A DNA stretch of 64,000 bases, from assembly GCF_013387465.1 (NCBI RefSeq), contig NZ_VYGV01000016.1:430872-494871 (forward strand), given 5' to 3'. The position numbers and the translations under genes were made by a program. This DNA comes from Hydrogenophaga aromaticivorans (GTDB taxonomy: Bacteria > Pseudomonadota > Gammaproteobacteria > Burkholderiales > Burkholderiaceae_C). Below are positions 9,566 to 17,916 of this stretch, in pieces; position 1 is the stretch's first letter, and every line of letters starts with the position of its first letter. The notes under the pieces are model-generated. The model did no database searches, was not told the DNA's origin, and saw only the letters and a program-made list of their open reading frames with translations.

Positions 9566-9594
9566 CTTGAAACCGCCGGGGTGTGCCGCTATGT
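9566..9594 (+). promoter_or_regulatory. Candidate sigma32 heat-shock promoter
   Basis: CTTGAAA (9566-9572) matches the sigma32 -35 consensus exactly. After 14 bases, CGCTATGT (9587-9594) matches CCCCATNT at most positions. The next gene on this strand is the small heat-shock gene at 9669, so sequence and context agree. No transcription start is known. Confidence 0.5.
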
Positions 9595-9668
9595 ACCGGC
9601 CATGGACGGCACAGCGACCGTCCAGTCCGGGTCCATCGACCCAGTCCATTGTCAAAGGAGCACAAGCC

Positions 9669-10097
9669 ATGAACCATCTGATCGCCCGTTCCGGACTGTT
9701 TGACGATTTCTTCAAGGACGTCGCACCGGGTTTTTACGTCCGTCCCCTGCACGGCGATTCCTTGCCGTCGCCCTCGCAGATCAAGATCGATGTGAAGGAA
9801 ACGCCGTCGGTCTACACCGTGGTGGCCGAGGTGCCCGGCGTGGCCAAAGAAGACATTCACGTCACCGTGGAAGGCAGCGTGGTGACCCTGCGCGCCGAAA
9901 TCAAGCAGGAAGACAGCCAGAGCCAGGACGAGAAGGTGCTGCGCACCGAGCGCTACTACGGCGCGGTGGCCCGCAGCTTCCAGTTGGCGGCCGACATCGA
10001 CAACGAGCGCGCCAAGGCGAAGTACGAAAACGGGGTGCTGACGCTGACCCTGCCCAAGAAGGTGGCGCTTGCCGGCCAGCGCCTGAACATCGAGTGA
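9669..10097 (+). CDS. Small heat-shock protein, Hsp20 / alpha-crystallin family
   Basis: A 142-residue protein starting at ATG 9669, preceded by AAAGGAG (9655-9661). The alpha-crystallin domain spans ~35-140: VDVKETPSVYTVVAEVPGV, then EGSVVTLRAE, and the conserved GVLTLTLPKK near the end. It is an ATP-independent holdase that binds unfolding proteins and forms oligomers. The C-terminal IXI anchor is weak; the protein ends RLNIE. A sigma32-like promoter and an FNR-type box sit upstream, so both heat and low oxygen may control it. It is monocistronic; a repeat element follows. Confidence 0.95.
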   Translation: MNHLIARSGLFDDFFKDVAPGFYVRPLHGDSLPSPSQIKIDVKETPSVYTVVAEVPGVAKEDIHVTVEGSVVTLRAEIKQEDSQSQDEKVLRTERYYGAVARSFQLAADIDNERAKAKYENGVLTLTLPKKVALAGQRLNIE

Positions 10098-10104
10098 TTG
10101 GAAT

Positions 10105-10298
10105 CACCCCCTGCGCCGCTGGCGCGCGCCTTGCAGGCCGCGACATCGCCAGAGGCGATGCCACTTCGTCCCGTCCAAGCCTGCGCAGGCAGGCTTAGGA
10201 GCCGCGGTCCTCAGCCCCCTCTCTCGCCTGCGGCGGGTGGGGGACGCAGCCCTGTGGCCCGGCAAAGCCGGTTCCACGGCTGCCTTGGGCTGGGAGCG
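10105..10298. repeat. GC-rich palindromic intergenic repeat (copy A)
   Basis: The gap between hsp20 and the LysR gene is filled by a composite repeat. It contains CCCCCTGCGCCGCTG (10107-10121), CCCCCTCTCTCGC (10215-10227) with a facing GGGTGGGGGACGC (10235-10247), and a CCGGC-AAA-GCCGG hairpin near 10259-10271. The same blocks recur at 59781-59921 inside recG. Related blocks occur at 17812, 52957, 56960 and 63795. This type of block is common in Comamonadaceae genomes. It may act as a transcription terminator for hsp20 and the converging LysR gene. Confidence 0.75.
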
Positions 10299-10314
10299 CG
10301 CGCTCCGGCGGCGT

Positions 10315-11184
10315 TTAGCTCAGGCTCTTCTTGAGCCACTCGGCAAACGCCACGCACTCCCAGCGGTCCATGGTGCCGGTGCGCCAGCACAGGTAGTGCG
10401 CGTGCGGGCTGGGCACATGGCGTTCGTACAGCGGCACCAGCGTGCCGTGCTCCAGCCAGGGCGCGGCCAGCTTGATGCGCACCAGCGCCACGCCCATGCC
10501 GGCGGCGGCGCCGTCGCACATGAGGCCGATGTCGTTGAACTGGGATCCGTCCACCGGCTCGGGCCAGTCCAGATCGTGCGCGGCAAACCAGGTGCGCCAG
10601 GGCTCCAGCGGGCTGCGCAGCAGGGGCACGCCTTCCAGGTCTTCCGGCGCGTCGAACGGCCCGTGCTCGCGCGCAAACGCCGGTGAGGCCAGCGGCGTGA
10701 TGTCGTCCTTCATCAGGCAGACGTGTTCCACGTCGGCATAGCGGCCGGTGCCGAAGCGGATCATCAGGTCGGCGTCTTCGGCCACCACGTCCAGCAGCGG
10801 GATGCTCACCTGCAGCGTGAGGTCGATCTCCGGGTAGGCCTCGCTGAACTGTTTCAGGCGCGGCAGCAGGATGGATCGCGCGAACGTGGGCGTGACCGCC
10901 AGGCGCAGCTTGCGCCGCCCGGGCGTGACGGTGTTGCTGGGAAATTTCTGCAGGATCGCCAGACCCTCGCGCACATGCGCCAGGTATTCACTGCCCTCGG
11001 TTGTCAGTGAAAAATCGGCCCGGCCGAACAGCTTGGTGCCGAGGATCTGCTCCAGCTGCTTGATGCGGTGGCTCACCGCGCTGGGCGTGACGCACAGCTC
11101 CTCGCTGGTCTGCGTGACGCTGCGCAGGCGGGCGAGCGCCTCGAAGGTCAGCAGGCACTGAATCGGCGGAATACGGATCGTCAC
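10315..11184 (-). CDS. LysR-family regulator, GcvA-like
   Basis: A 289-residue regulator beginning at GTG 11184, whose first bases overlap the stop codon of purU (GTGA). The winged helix-turn-helix covers ~5-65 (SVTQTSEELCVTPSAVSHRIKQLEQILGTKLF is split over helices 2-3 and the wing). The effector-binding domain follows, with LRLAVTPTFARSILLPRL and the late DGAAAGMGVALV. The sequence style (PPIQCLLTFEALARL) is that of the GcvA group. The overlap with purU means it is expressed from the purU transcript, unusual for a LysR gene, which is normally divergent from its target. A role in one-carbon or glycine metabolism is suggested by the neighbour only. Confidence 0.88.
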   Translation of the reverse strand: MTIRIPPIQCLLTFEALARLRSVTQTSEELCVTPSAVSHRIKQLEQILGTKLFGRADFSLTTEGSEYLAHVREGLAILQKFPSNTVTPGRRKLRLAVTPTFARSILLPRLKQFSEAYPEIDLTLQVSIPLLDVVAEDADLMIRFGTGRYADVEHVCLMKDDITPLASPAFAREHGPFDAPEDLEGVPLLRSPLEPWRTWFAAHDLDWPEPVDGSQFNDIGLMCDGAAAGMGVALVRIKLAAPWLEHGTLVPLYERHVPSPHAHYLCWRTGTMDRWECVAFAEWLKKSLS

Positions 11185-12029
11185 TTGAAGACCACTGTTT
11201 TGTGCCCGTTCAGCAGCACGCGGTGTTCGCTGTGCCACTTCACCGCGCGCGCCAGCACCTGGCTTTCGGTGTCGCGACCCTGCGCGGTCAGGTCTTCCAC
11301 GGTGTCGGTGTGGTCCACGCGGGCCACGTCCTGTTCGATGATCGGACCTTCATCGAGATCAGCGGTCACGTAGTGCGCCGTGGCACCGATCAGCTTCACG
11401 CCGCGGTCGTGCGCCTGGTAATAAGGCTTGGCGCCCTTGAAGCTGGGCAGGAAGCTGTGGTGGATGTTGATCGCCTTGCCCGAGAGTTCGCGGCAGAGGT
11501 CGTTGCTCAGGATCTGCATGTAGCGCGCCAGCACCACCAGTTCGGCGCCTTCGCTGCGCACGATGTCCAGCTGCTTCGCCTCGGCCTGCGCCTTGGTCGC
11601 AGCGGTCACCGGGATGTGGTGGAAGGGCACGTTGTAGCCGGCGGCGAGCTGGTAGAAGTCGCGGTGGTTGCTCACGATGGCGCGGATGTCCAGCCGCAGC
11701 AGGCCGCTCTTCCAGCGGAACATCAGGTCGTTCAGGCAGTGGCCTTCCTTGCTGACGAAGATCACCGTGCGCATGGGTTCGGCCAGCGGGTGCAACTGGC
11801 ACTGCATGCCAAAGGGCTCGGCGAACAGCTTCAGGTGCAAACGCAGGTCGTCCTGCGTGAGCTGGCTGCAGGTGAACTGCACCCGCATGAAAAACAGACC
11901 GGTGCCGTGGTCGTTGTACTGGGCGGCTTCTTCGATGTTGCCGCCGCGCTCCAGCAGGAAACCCGAGACGGCGTGCACGATGCCGGTGCGGTCCTGGCAG
12001 GACAGGGTGAGGACGTAGGTGTGGTTCAT
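11181..12029 (-). CDS. purU: Formyltetrahydrofolate deformylase
   Basis: A 282-residue protein from ATG 12029, the normal PurU length. An N-terminal ACT domain (~5-85; LTLSCQDRTGIVHAVSGFL) is followed by a formyl-transferase fold (~90-280). Catalytic-region motifs are INIHHSFLPSFKGAKPY and GATAHYVT...LDEGPII. PurU hydrolyses 10-formyl-THF to formate and THF, balancing the one-carbon pool and supplying formate for PurT. In E. coli it responds to methionine and glycine through its regulatory domain. The stop codon overlaps the GTG start of the LysR gene downstream. It is divergent from the aminotransferase gene, with a 144-bp gap. Confidence 0.96.
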   Translation of the reverse strand: MNHTYVLTLSCQDRTGIVHAVSGFLLERGGNIEEAAQYNDHGTGLFFMRVQFTCSQLTQDDLRLHLKLFAEPFGMQCQLHPLAEPMRTVIFVSKEGHCLNDLMFRWKSGLLRLDIRAIVSNHRDFYQLAAGYNVPFHHIPVTAATKAQAEAKQLDIVRSEGAELVVLARYMQILSNDLCRELSGKAINIHHSFLPSFKGAKPYYQAHDRGVKLIGATAHYVTADLDEGPIIEQDVARVDHTDTVEDLTAQGRDTESQVLARAVKWHSEHRVLLNGHKTVVFK

Positions 12030-12173
12030 GGCGAACGCATTGTCGCAGGCCGCCCGGGGTGGGCCCGACCAGGGACACGGCAGTGGAGCCCCCAGGCTGG
12101 GCATTCCGGTGCCAGAATCCAGCCACTTGACCACCGACCGCGCCCTTCCTGCGCGACCCAGGAGATTTTCAAC

Positions 12174-13514
12174 ATGGCCTACAACGAGTTCCGCATGGAC
12201 AACCAGTGGTTGCCCTTCACGCCCAACCGCAGCTTCCAGAAAGACCCGCGCATTTTCGTCGCTGCGGACGGCATGCACTTCACCACGCACGATGGCAAGC
12301 AGGTCATCGACGGCATCTCCAGCCTGTGGTGCGTGGGCGCGGGCCACAACCGCAAGCCCATCAACGAAGCGATCAAGAAGCAGCTCGACACGCTGGACTA
12401 CGCCACCGCCTTCAGCGTGAGCAACGACAAGGCCTTCCGCGCCGCCGAGATGATCGCCGCCATGACACCCGGCAACCTGAACAAGGTGCTGTTCTGCAAC
12501 TCGGGTTCCGAGGCGGCCGACACCTCGCTGAAGGTGGCGCTGGCTTACCACCGCGCGCGGGGCGAAGGTCATCGCAACCTCTTCATCGGTCGCGAGCGCG
12601 GCTACCACGGCGTCAACTTCGGCGGCATGAGCGTGGGCGGCATCCCGGCCAACCGCAAGATGTACGGCTCGGCCCTGTTGCCGCGCGTGGACCACCTGCG
12701 TTTTATCCACGACCCGGTGAACCACGCCTACATCCACAACCAGGAGCCGGTCTGGAACGAAGACATCCTGCTGGAGCTGGAAAACCGCCTTCTGCCGCTG
12801 CACGACGCCAGCAACGTAGCGGCGGTGATCGTCGAACCCATCGCCGGCAGCGCGGGCTGGTACATCCCGCCGCAGGGCTACCTCAAGCGCCTGCGCGAGA
12901 TCTGCGACAAGCACGGCATCCTGCTGATCTTCGACGAGGTCATCACCGGCTTCGGCCGCCTGGGCACGGCCTTCGCGTCCGATTACTACGGCGTGCAGCC
13001 CGACATGCTGAACTTCGCCAAGGCCGTCACCAACGGCGTGATCCCGATGGGCGGCGTGGTCTGCACCGACCGCATTTACGATGCCATGATGGGTGCGCAC
13101 GGCAGCGCGCCGGACCACGCCATCGAGTTCTTCCACGGCTACACCTACTCGGGCCACCCGGTGGCCTGCGCCGCGGCCATCGCCACGCTCGACCTGTTTC
13201 GCGAAGAGCAGCTGTTCGAGCGCGCGGGCGAGATGGCACCGGTGCTGGGCGACGCGATGCACAGCGCCTTGAAGGGCCTGCCCAACGTGATCAGCATCCG
13301 CAGCCTGGGGCTGGCGGCGGCGGTGGAACTGTCGTCCATGCCTGGCCTGCCGGGCAAGCGCGCCTTCGACATCTTCATGGATTGCTACAAACACGGTGTG
13401 CTGGTGCGCAACGCGGGCGAAAACCTGGTGTTCGCGCCGCCATATATTGTGGAAAAGTCGCACATCGATACCATGGTCAATGTGCTGGCCGACGCGATCC
13501 AGCGCCACGCCTGA
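12174..13514 (+). CDS. Omega-aminotransferase (beta-alanine:pyruvate type), class III
   Basis: A 446-residue PLP enzyme starting at ATG 12174 after AGGAG (12160-12164). Fold-type I class III features are present: CNSGSEAADTSLK (phosphate binding), LLIFDEVITGFGRLG (the Asp that contacts PLP nitrogen), and Lys283 in NFAKAVTNGVIPMGG, which forms the aldimine. FFHGYTYSGHPVACAA lies near the active-site tunnel. The family transfers amino groups from beta-alanine or other omega-amines to pyruvate. The closest known class by sequence character is beta-alanine-pyruvate transaminase; the true substrate is not provable here. The next gene is a separate SPFH gene 32 bp downstream with its own ribosome-binding site. 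Confidence 0.92.
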   Translation: MAYNEFRMDNQWLPFTPNRSFQKDPRIFVAADGMHFTTHDGKQVIDGISSLWCVGAGHNRKPINEAIKKQLDTLDYATAFSVSNDKAFRAAEMIAAMTPGNLNKVLFCNSGSEAADTSLKVALAYHRARGEGHRNLFIGRERGYHGVNFGGMSVGGIPANRKMYGSALLPRVDHLRFIHDPVNHAYIHNQEPVWNEDILLELENRLLPLHDASNVAAVIVEPIAGSAGWYIPPQGYLKRLREICDKHGILLIFDEVITGFGRLGTAFASDYYGVQPDMLNFAKAVTNGVIPMGGVVCTDRIYDAMMGAHGSAPDHAIEFFHGYTYSGHPVACAAAIATLDLFREEQLFERAGEMAPVLGDAMHSALKGLPNVISIRSLGLAAAVELSSMPGLPGKRAFDIFMDCYKHGVLVRNAGENLVFAPPYIVEKSHIDTMVNVLADAIQRHA

Positions 13515-13546
13515 AGCCGTTTCTTCACCACCCACAGGAGCCCCGC

Positions 13547-14623
13547 ATGGCCATCATGGATTTCCTGAACCGCCAGTTCATCGACGTCATCGAGTGGGTG
13601 GACGACTCGCGCGACACGCTGTCGTTCCGCTTCCCCGACGACGACAAGCAGATCAAGAACGAGGCCCAGCTCATCGTGCGCGAGAGCCAGGTGGCCCAGT
13701 TCGTCTACGTGGGCCAGTTCGCCGACACGCTGGGCCCGGGCAAGCACACCCTCAAGACCGAGAACATCCCCATCCTGGGTGACCTGCTGGGCTGGAAATA
13801 CAAGTTCCAGACGCCTTTCAAGGCCGACGTCTATTACGTCACCACGCGCGTCTTCGCCGGCAACAAGTGGGGCACGGCCAACCCGGTGATGATGCGCGAC
13901 GCCGACTTCGGCGTGGTGCGCATGCGCGCCTTCGGCACCTACGACTTCAAGATCGTGGACCCGGTGTTGTTCCTCAAGGAAGTCGCCGGCACCGACCACC
14001 AGTTCCGGCTCGACGAGTTCACCGACGTGATGCGCTCGCGCATCGTCAGCGTGTTCAGCGAAACCCTGGCCGCGGCCAAGGTGCCGGCGCTGGACGTGGC
14101 CACGCGCTACGGTGAACTCGGCGCGGCCCTGCTGGAGCCACTCAACGCCGCGATGCGCAGCAAGTACGGTCTGGAAATGACTTCGTTCGTGGTCGAGAAC
14201 GTGTCGGTGCCGCCCGAGCTGGAGCAGGCCATCGACAAGCGCGGCGCCATGACCGCAATCGGCAACCTCAACGACTACGTCAAATACAACATGGGCAACG
14301 CGCTGGCCGAGGGCAAGGCCGGCACGGCCGGCATCGGCGCCGAACTGGCGGCCGGCCTGGCGATGGGGCAGTCGATGATGCAGGGCGGCGGCATGGGCGC
14401 GGCAGCCGCGCCGTCCATGCCCGGCTTCGTGCCCGGGGCTGCGCCGGTTGCCACGGCGGCCGCCGTGCCCGAGCTGCTCACGCCCGAGCAGGTGGCGCAG
14501 GCGCTGTCGGTGTCGGTGGCCGACGTGTTGCAGGAGCTTGAAGCCGGCAACCTCAAAGGCCGCAAGATCGGCAGCCAGTGGCGCATCGGCCGCCCGGCGC
14601 TGGACACGTTCATGCAAGGTTGA
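13547..14623 (+). CDS. SPFH-domain protein (YdjI/virion-core type) with C-terminal HTH_17-like domain
   Basis: A 358-residue protein from ATG 13547, preceded by CACAGGAG. Residues ~1-290 form the SPFH/virion-core domain (IDVIEWVDDSRDTLSFRFPDDD is split over the first strands; NPVMMRDADFGVVRMRAFGTY follows). An Ala/Gly/Met-rich linker (~265-310) leads to a ~48-residue C-terminal domain, LLTPEQVAQALSVSVADVL then KGRKIGSQWRIGRPALDTF. That is the excisionase/MerR-like helix-turn-helix used as DNA- or protein-binding module. In Bacillus the related YdjI works with a zinc-ribbon protein and a PspA homologue in membrane stress; here a zinc-ribbon gene follows 15 bp downstream. The HTH fusion is the odd part. 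Confidence 0.88.
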   Translation: MAIMDFLNRQFIDVIEWVDDSRDTLSFRFPDDDKQIKNEAQLIVRESQVAQFVYVGQFADTLGPGKHTLKTENIPILGDLLGWKYKFQTPFKADVYYVTTRVFAGNKWGTANPVMMRDADFGVVRMRAFGTYDFKIVDPVLFLKEVAGTDHQFRLDEFTDVMRSRIVSVFSETLAAAKVPALDVATRYGELGAALLEPLNAAMRSKYGLEMTSFVVENVSVPPELEQAIDKRGAMTAIGNLNDYVKYNMGNALAEGKAGTAGIGAELAAGLAMGQSMMQGGGMGAAAAPSMPGFVPGAAPVATAAAVPELLTPEQVAQALSVSVADVLQELEAGNLKGRKIGSQWRIGRPALDTFMQG

Positions 14624-14638
14624 ACCGCGACCCCGCCT

Positions 14639-15730
14639 GTGACCGGTCTTCCCGATACCCTCGCTGCAGCGCCCGAGGCCGAGCGCCGCGCGCAACAGAA
14701 ATTCGTCTGCCCGGCCTGTGGCGGCGAGGCCCAGTGGCACCCGGGCAAACAGGCGCTGCTCTGCGCCTATTGCGGCACAGAGTCGCCCTACCGCATCGAA
14801 GCGGCGGGCGAGATCCTGGAGCACGATCTGGTGGCCGCCCTCAAGGCCGTGCCGCAGAGCGCGCGCGGCCTGCAGCAGGCGCGCCGCCAGGTGCGTTGCC
14901 AGCACTGCCAGGCCATCAGCTTCTTCAGCGCCGAGCAGCAAGGTCGGCGCTGCGACTTCTGCGGCTCCACCGCCCTGCTGCCGTTCGACGAGGGGCTGGA
15001 CGTGATCCGCCCGCAGAGCCTGCTGCCCTTCAAGGTGGCCGAACCCGACGCGCGCAACCGCCTGCGGCAGTGGTATGGCAGCCGCTTCTGGGCGCCGAAC
15101 GCGCTCAAGCACCGCGCGCTGACCGACACCCTTCAAGGCGTCTACCTGCCTTACTGGACGTTTGATGCGCACGGTGCGGCTCACTACACCGCCGAGGCCG
15201 GCACCTATTACCGCGACAGCCAGAACAAGCAGCAGGTGCGCTGGCGCCCGGTCAGCGGCCAGGTGGCCCACCGCTTCGACGACACCCTGGTCTGCGGTTC
15301 GCGCGGCGTGCATCCGGCGCTGATGCGCGCCATCGAACCCTTTCCCACCACCAGCGAGCTGCAAGCCTACGACGCCAGCTACCTCAGCGGCTGGACGGTC
15401 GAGCGCTACGCCCTCGACCTCGCGGGCGCCGCGCAGCAGGGGCGGGAGCGCATGCTGCAGGGCCTGCGCCAGCTCTGCGCGCAAGACATCGCCGCCGACA
15501 CCCACCGCAACCTGCAACTGGACGCCCGCTTTGACGAGCAGACCTTCAAGCACGTGCTGCTGCCGGTCTGGCTGGTGAGCTACCAGTACGGCGCGAAGAC
15601 CTTCCAGGCGGTGGTCAACGGCTATTCGGGGCAGGTGGCCGGCGAGTACCCCAAGAGCTGGGTCAAGATCGCGCTGGCGGTCTTGCTCGGACTGGTGTTG
15701 CTGGCGGTGTTCGCTTCTCTCGATCAGTAG
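14639..15730 (+). CDS. Zinc-ribbon membrane-anchored protein, partner of the SPFH protein
   Basis: A 363-residue protein starting at GTG 14639, 15 bp after the SPFH gene. Two N-terminal zinc ribbons are visible: CPACGG...CAYCG (~24-46) and CQHCQ...CDFCGS (~87-108). A central region (~115-335) has paired aromatic-rich repeats (GVYLPYWTFDAH and LLPVWLVSYQYGAKTFQAVVNG). A single C-terminal membrane helix (~342-360; VKIALAVLLGLVLLAVFA) anchors it with the ribbons in the cytoplasm. It resembles YdjG-type TFIIB-zinc-ribbon proteins encoded beside YdjI. The likely role is a membrane-associated stress complex with the SPFH protein; function is inferred from gene pairing. Confidence 0.82.
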   Translation: MTGLPDTLAAAPEAERRAQQKFVCPACGGEAQWHPGKQALLCAYCGTESPYRIEAAGEILEHDLVAALKAVPQSARGLQQARRQVRCQHCQAISFFSAEQQGRRCDFCGSTALLPFDEGLDVIRPQSLLPFKVAEPDARNRLRQWYGSRFWAPNALKHRALTDTLQGVYLPYWTFDAHGAAHYTAEAGTYYRDSQNKQQVRWRPVSGQVAHRFDDTLVCGSRGVHPALMRAIEPFPTTSELQAYDASYLSGWTVERYALDLAGAAQQGRERMLQGLRQLCAQDIAADTHRNLQLDARFDEQTFKHVLLPVWLVSYQYGAKTFQAVVNGYSGQVAGEYPKSWVKIALAVLLGLVLLAVFASLDQ

Positions 15731-15739
15731 TCGGGGGCA

Positions 15740-16621
15740 TCAGCGACCCATGCTGCGCTTCATGTCGGCGCAGTAATCCCGCGGCGCGCGCGGCGGGCTG
15801 CGCCAGACCACGTCGGCGCCGGGCAGCGTCTGCCCCGCCGCTTCCTGGGCATCGGCCGCAGGCCGGGCCAGCGCCACCACGACCCGGTGCGCCAGGTCCG
15901 GCGGCAGGTGCACGGGCACGCCCAGGTCACGCTGCACATGGCCGTTGCCGGCCACCAGCAACACGGTCTGCCCGGGCCGGATGGCGGCGGCGGCGGTGCG
16001 GGCCATGGCCTGGTCGCGGGCGATCTGGATGCGGGTCATGGGCGCGATCTGCGGGGTGGGCAACAGGTCGCAGTGGCCCTCGCGGATCGCCACGCGCTGG
16101 CGCTCCAGCGCTTCGGTGGGCAGCAGCCGGTCCAGTGACTCGTTGCCCATGGCCGCGCGCATGTCGGCGCGGGGCAGGTTGCCACCGAGCACGGGCACCC
16201 CGGCGCGCACCGCCGCCATCACCACCGGCGCGTAGGTGGACCAGGGCCAGCCGCCCTGATCGCCGCTCCAGCGCAAAGCCTCGCGCACCTGGGTTTCGCT
16301 GGCCTGGCTGGGCAGATCGGTGGTGTGTGTGCCCGCTTCCGACATTTCCAGCACCAGCGCGCTGAGCTGCCGGCGCGCCGCCAGCTGCTGCACCAGCTCG
16401 CGCTGCAGCGCCTGGTGTTCCGGGGCGTCGTGCTGTTCGCCCACCAGCAGCAGCGGCGTGGGCATCAGGCGGGTCAACAAGGCGCCGGCCTGCTGGCCGG
16501 GGTCCTCCGCCTCGGACACCACGGTCGGTGTGGGCTGCGGCGGGGCCCCTGCCTCGCCCGCCAGCACGGCGCACCACAGGCCCAGACCGGCCCCGAACAT
16601 GACAGCGCTTCGACAGTTCAT
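15740..16621 (-). CDS. ChaN-family (haem-binding uptake) lipoprotein-like protein
   Basis: A 293-residue exported protein: residues 1-25 are a signal peptide (VMFGAGLGLWCAVLAGEAGA). The core matches the ChaN/DUF399 fold, with LLLVGEQHDAPEHQALQREL, SALVLEMSE and the late VLLVAGNGHVQRDLGVPVHL. ChaN of Campylobacter dimerises around haem and is linked to iron uptake; the ChaN family also relates to the EreA/TraB fold. The tail (RDYCADMKRSMGR) is variable. It is divergent from the AbrB-family gene and converges with the zinc-ribbon gene, with a 9-bp gap. Substrate or cofactor is not proven. Confidence 0.85.
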   Translation of the reverse strand: MNCRSAVMFGAGLGLWCAVLAGEAGAPPQPTPTVVSEAEDPGQQAGALLTRLMPTPLLLVGEQHDAPEHQALQRELVQQLAARRQLSALVLEMSEAGTHTTDLPSQASETQVREALRWSGDQGGWPWSTYAPVVMAAVRAGVPVLGGNLPRADMRAAMGNESLDRLLPTEALERQRVAIREGHCDLLPTPQIAPMTRIQIARDQAMARTAAAAIRPGQTVLLVAGNGHVQRDLGVPVHLPPDLAHRVVVALARPAADAQEAAGQTLPGADVVWRSPPRAPRDYCADMKRSMGR

Positions 16622-16676
16622 GCATGGATACTACGGCCCCGGCCCGCCTGGGTCCGCGTCTTTTCTGGATACCCGA

Positions 16677-17768
16677 GTGATTCCCCCTTCCCGTTCCCGC
16701 CAGGCGTCCGCCTGGCTGCGCCCGATCCTGACCCTGCTGCTGGCCTACGGCGCAGCGCGTCTGTGCGTGTGGTGGCAAACCCCCATTCCCTGGATGATCG
16801 GGCCCCTGGTGGTGACGTCCCTGGTCTCGGTGCTGGGCGCGCCCACCGCGAGCTGGACGCCCTTTCGCAACGCCGGGCAGTGGGTGATCGGGGCGGCGCT
16901 GGGGCTGTACTTCACGCCGGAGGTCGGGGCGCTGGTGGCCGGGCTGTGGTGGGCGATCGCGCTCGGCATCGTCTGGGCCCTGGCGCTGGGTCTGGGTTTT
17001 GGTGTCTGGCTGCGGCGCGTGCATGCGCAGCACCTGCCGGGCTTGAGCGCTGCGCAGCTGTTTGGCACCACCTACTTCGCAGGCGCCATTGGCGGCGCAT
17101 CGGAAATGACCCTGATCGCCGAACGGCACGGCGCCCGCACCGACCTCGTGGCAGCCGCCCACAGCCTGCGCGTGCTGCTGGTGACGCTGAGCGTCCCGTT
17201 TGCCATGCAGGCCTGGGGTGTGAGCGGGCTGGATCTGGCCACGCCCGGCGCTCGCGAGGTGCATGTGCCGGGGCTGGGCTGGCTCGCACTGCTCAGCCTG
17301 GCGGGGGCCCTGGGCATGCGAAAGTTCGGGCGCGCCAATCCGTGGTTCATGGGCGCGTTGCTGGCGACCATGGCGCTGACGCTGTCGGGGGTGGTGCTGT
17401 CAGCGCTGCCGGGCTGGCTCACGGCCGCCGCGCAACTGGTCATCGGCGTCAGCCTGGGTGTGCGCTTCACACCGGCTTTTGTGCACACCGCGCCGCGCTG
17501 GCTGGCCTCGGTGGCGCTGGCCAGCGGGGTCATGATGGTGATGTGCGCGGCATTCGCCTGGCTGCTGGCCCGGTTCACCGGGCTGCACCCGGCCACCCTG
17601 GTGCTCGGCACCTCGCCCGGCGGCATCGCCGAGATGGCCATCACGGCCAAGGTGCTGCAGCTCGGGGTGCCGGTCGTGACGGCGTTTCAGGTCTGCCGCC
17701 TGGTGGCGGTGCTGGTGCTGGCCGAGCCGGTGTTCCGCTGGTGGTCCGTACAGAGGCGGGTGCGCTGA
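16677..17768 (+). CDS. AbrB-family (duplicated domain) integral membrane protein
   Basis: A polytopic membrane protein of about ten helices made of two repeated halves; the repeats TPIPWMIGPLVVTSL / ANPWFMGALLATMAL and GQWVIGAALGLYFTPE / AQLVIGVSLGVRFTPA show the duplication. I chose GTG 16677 (363 residues) because ATG 16620 would overlap the start codon of the divergent chaN-like gene; the upstream start adds 19 poorly conserved residues. Database names such as 'AbrB transcriptional regulator' or 'ammonia monooxygenase' are historical; nothing suggests DNA binding or oxidation. A transport role is likely but the substrate is unknown. A repeat element follows. Confidence 0.82.
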   Translation: MIPPSRSRQASAWLRPILTLLLAYGAARLCVWWQTPIPWMIGPLVVTSLVSVLGAPTASWTPFRNAGQWVIGAALGLYFTPEVGALVAGLWWAIALGIVWALALGLGFGVWLRRVHAQHLPGLSAAQLFGTTYFAGAIGGASEMTLIAERHGARTDLVAAAHSLRVLLVTLSVPFAMQAWGVSGLDLATPGAREVHVPGLGWLALLSLAGALGMRKFGRANPWFMGALLATMALTLSGVVLSALPGWLTAAAQLVIGVSLGVRFTPAFVHTAPRWLASVALASGVMMVMCAAFAWLLARFTGLHPATLVLGTSPGGIAEMAITAKVLQLGVPVVTAFQVCRLVAVLVLAEPVFRWWSVQRRVR

Positions 17769-17811
17769 AGGGCGTTGGTTTTTCACGGCACCGGAGCGCC
17801 ATCCGCAACGC

Positions 17812-17911
17812 ATGAAACTGCGCCTCCCAGAGGCATCGCCGGGCTGGCTTTGCCAGACGGCCAGTGCCGCCCCCCTGGAGGGGGGTGACGCGAAGCGGCG
17901 CGGGGGGTGTC
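17812..17911. repeat. GC-rich palindromic intergenic repeat (copy B)
   Basis: CCCCCCTGGAGGGGGG (17870-17885) forms a perfect stem, and AGCGGCGCGGGGGG (17894-17907) differs by one base from the reverse complement of the CCCCCTGCGCCGCT block. The left part carries a GGCTGGCTTTGCCAG hairpin. It lies between the convergent AbrB-family and binding-protein genes and may double as a terminator. Confidence 0.7.
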
Positions 17912-17916
17912 GCCTT

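Noticed and set aside
11202..12173. Extension of the aminotransferase frame upstream across purU
   Set aside because: The part before ATG 12174 is antisense to purU, low in hydrophobic residues and unlike any aminotransferase; the AGGAG before 12174 fixes the start.
16677..17768. AbrB-family gene read as a transcriptional regulator
   Set aside because: The sequence is wholly membrane helices in two repeats with no DNA-binding motif, so I kept the membrane protein call.
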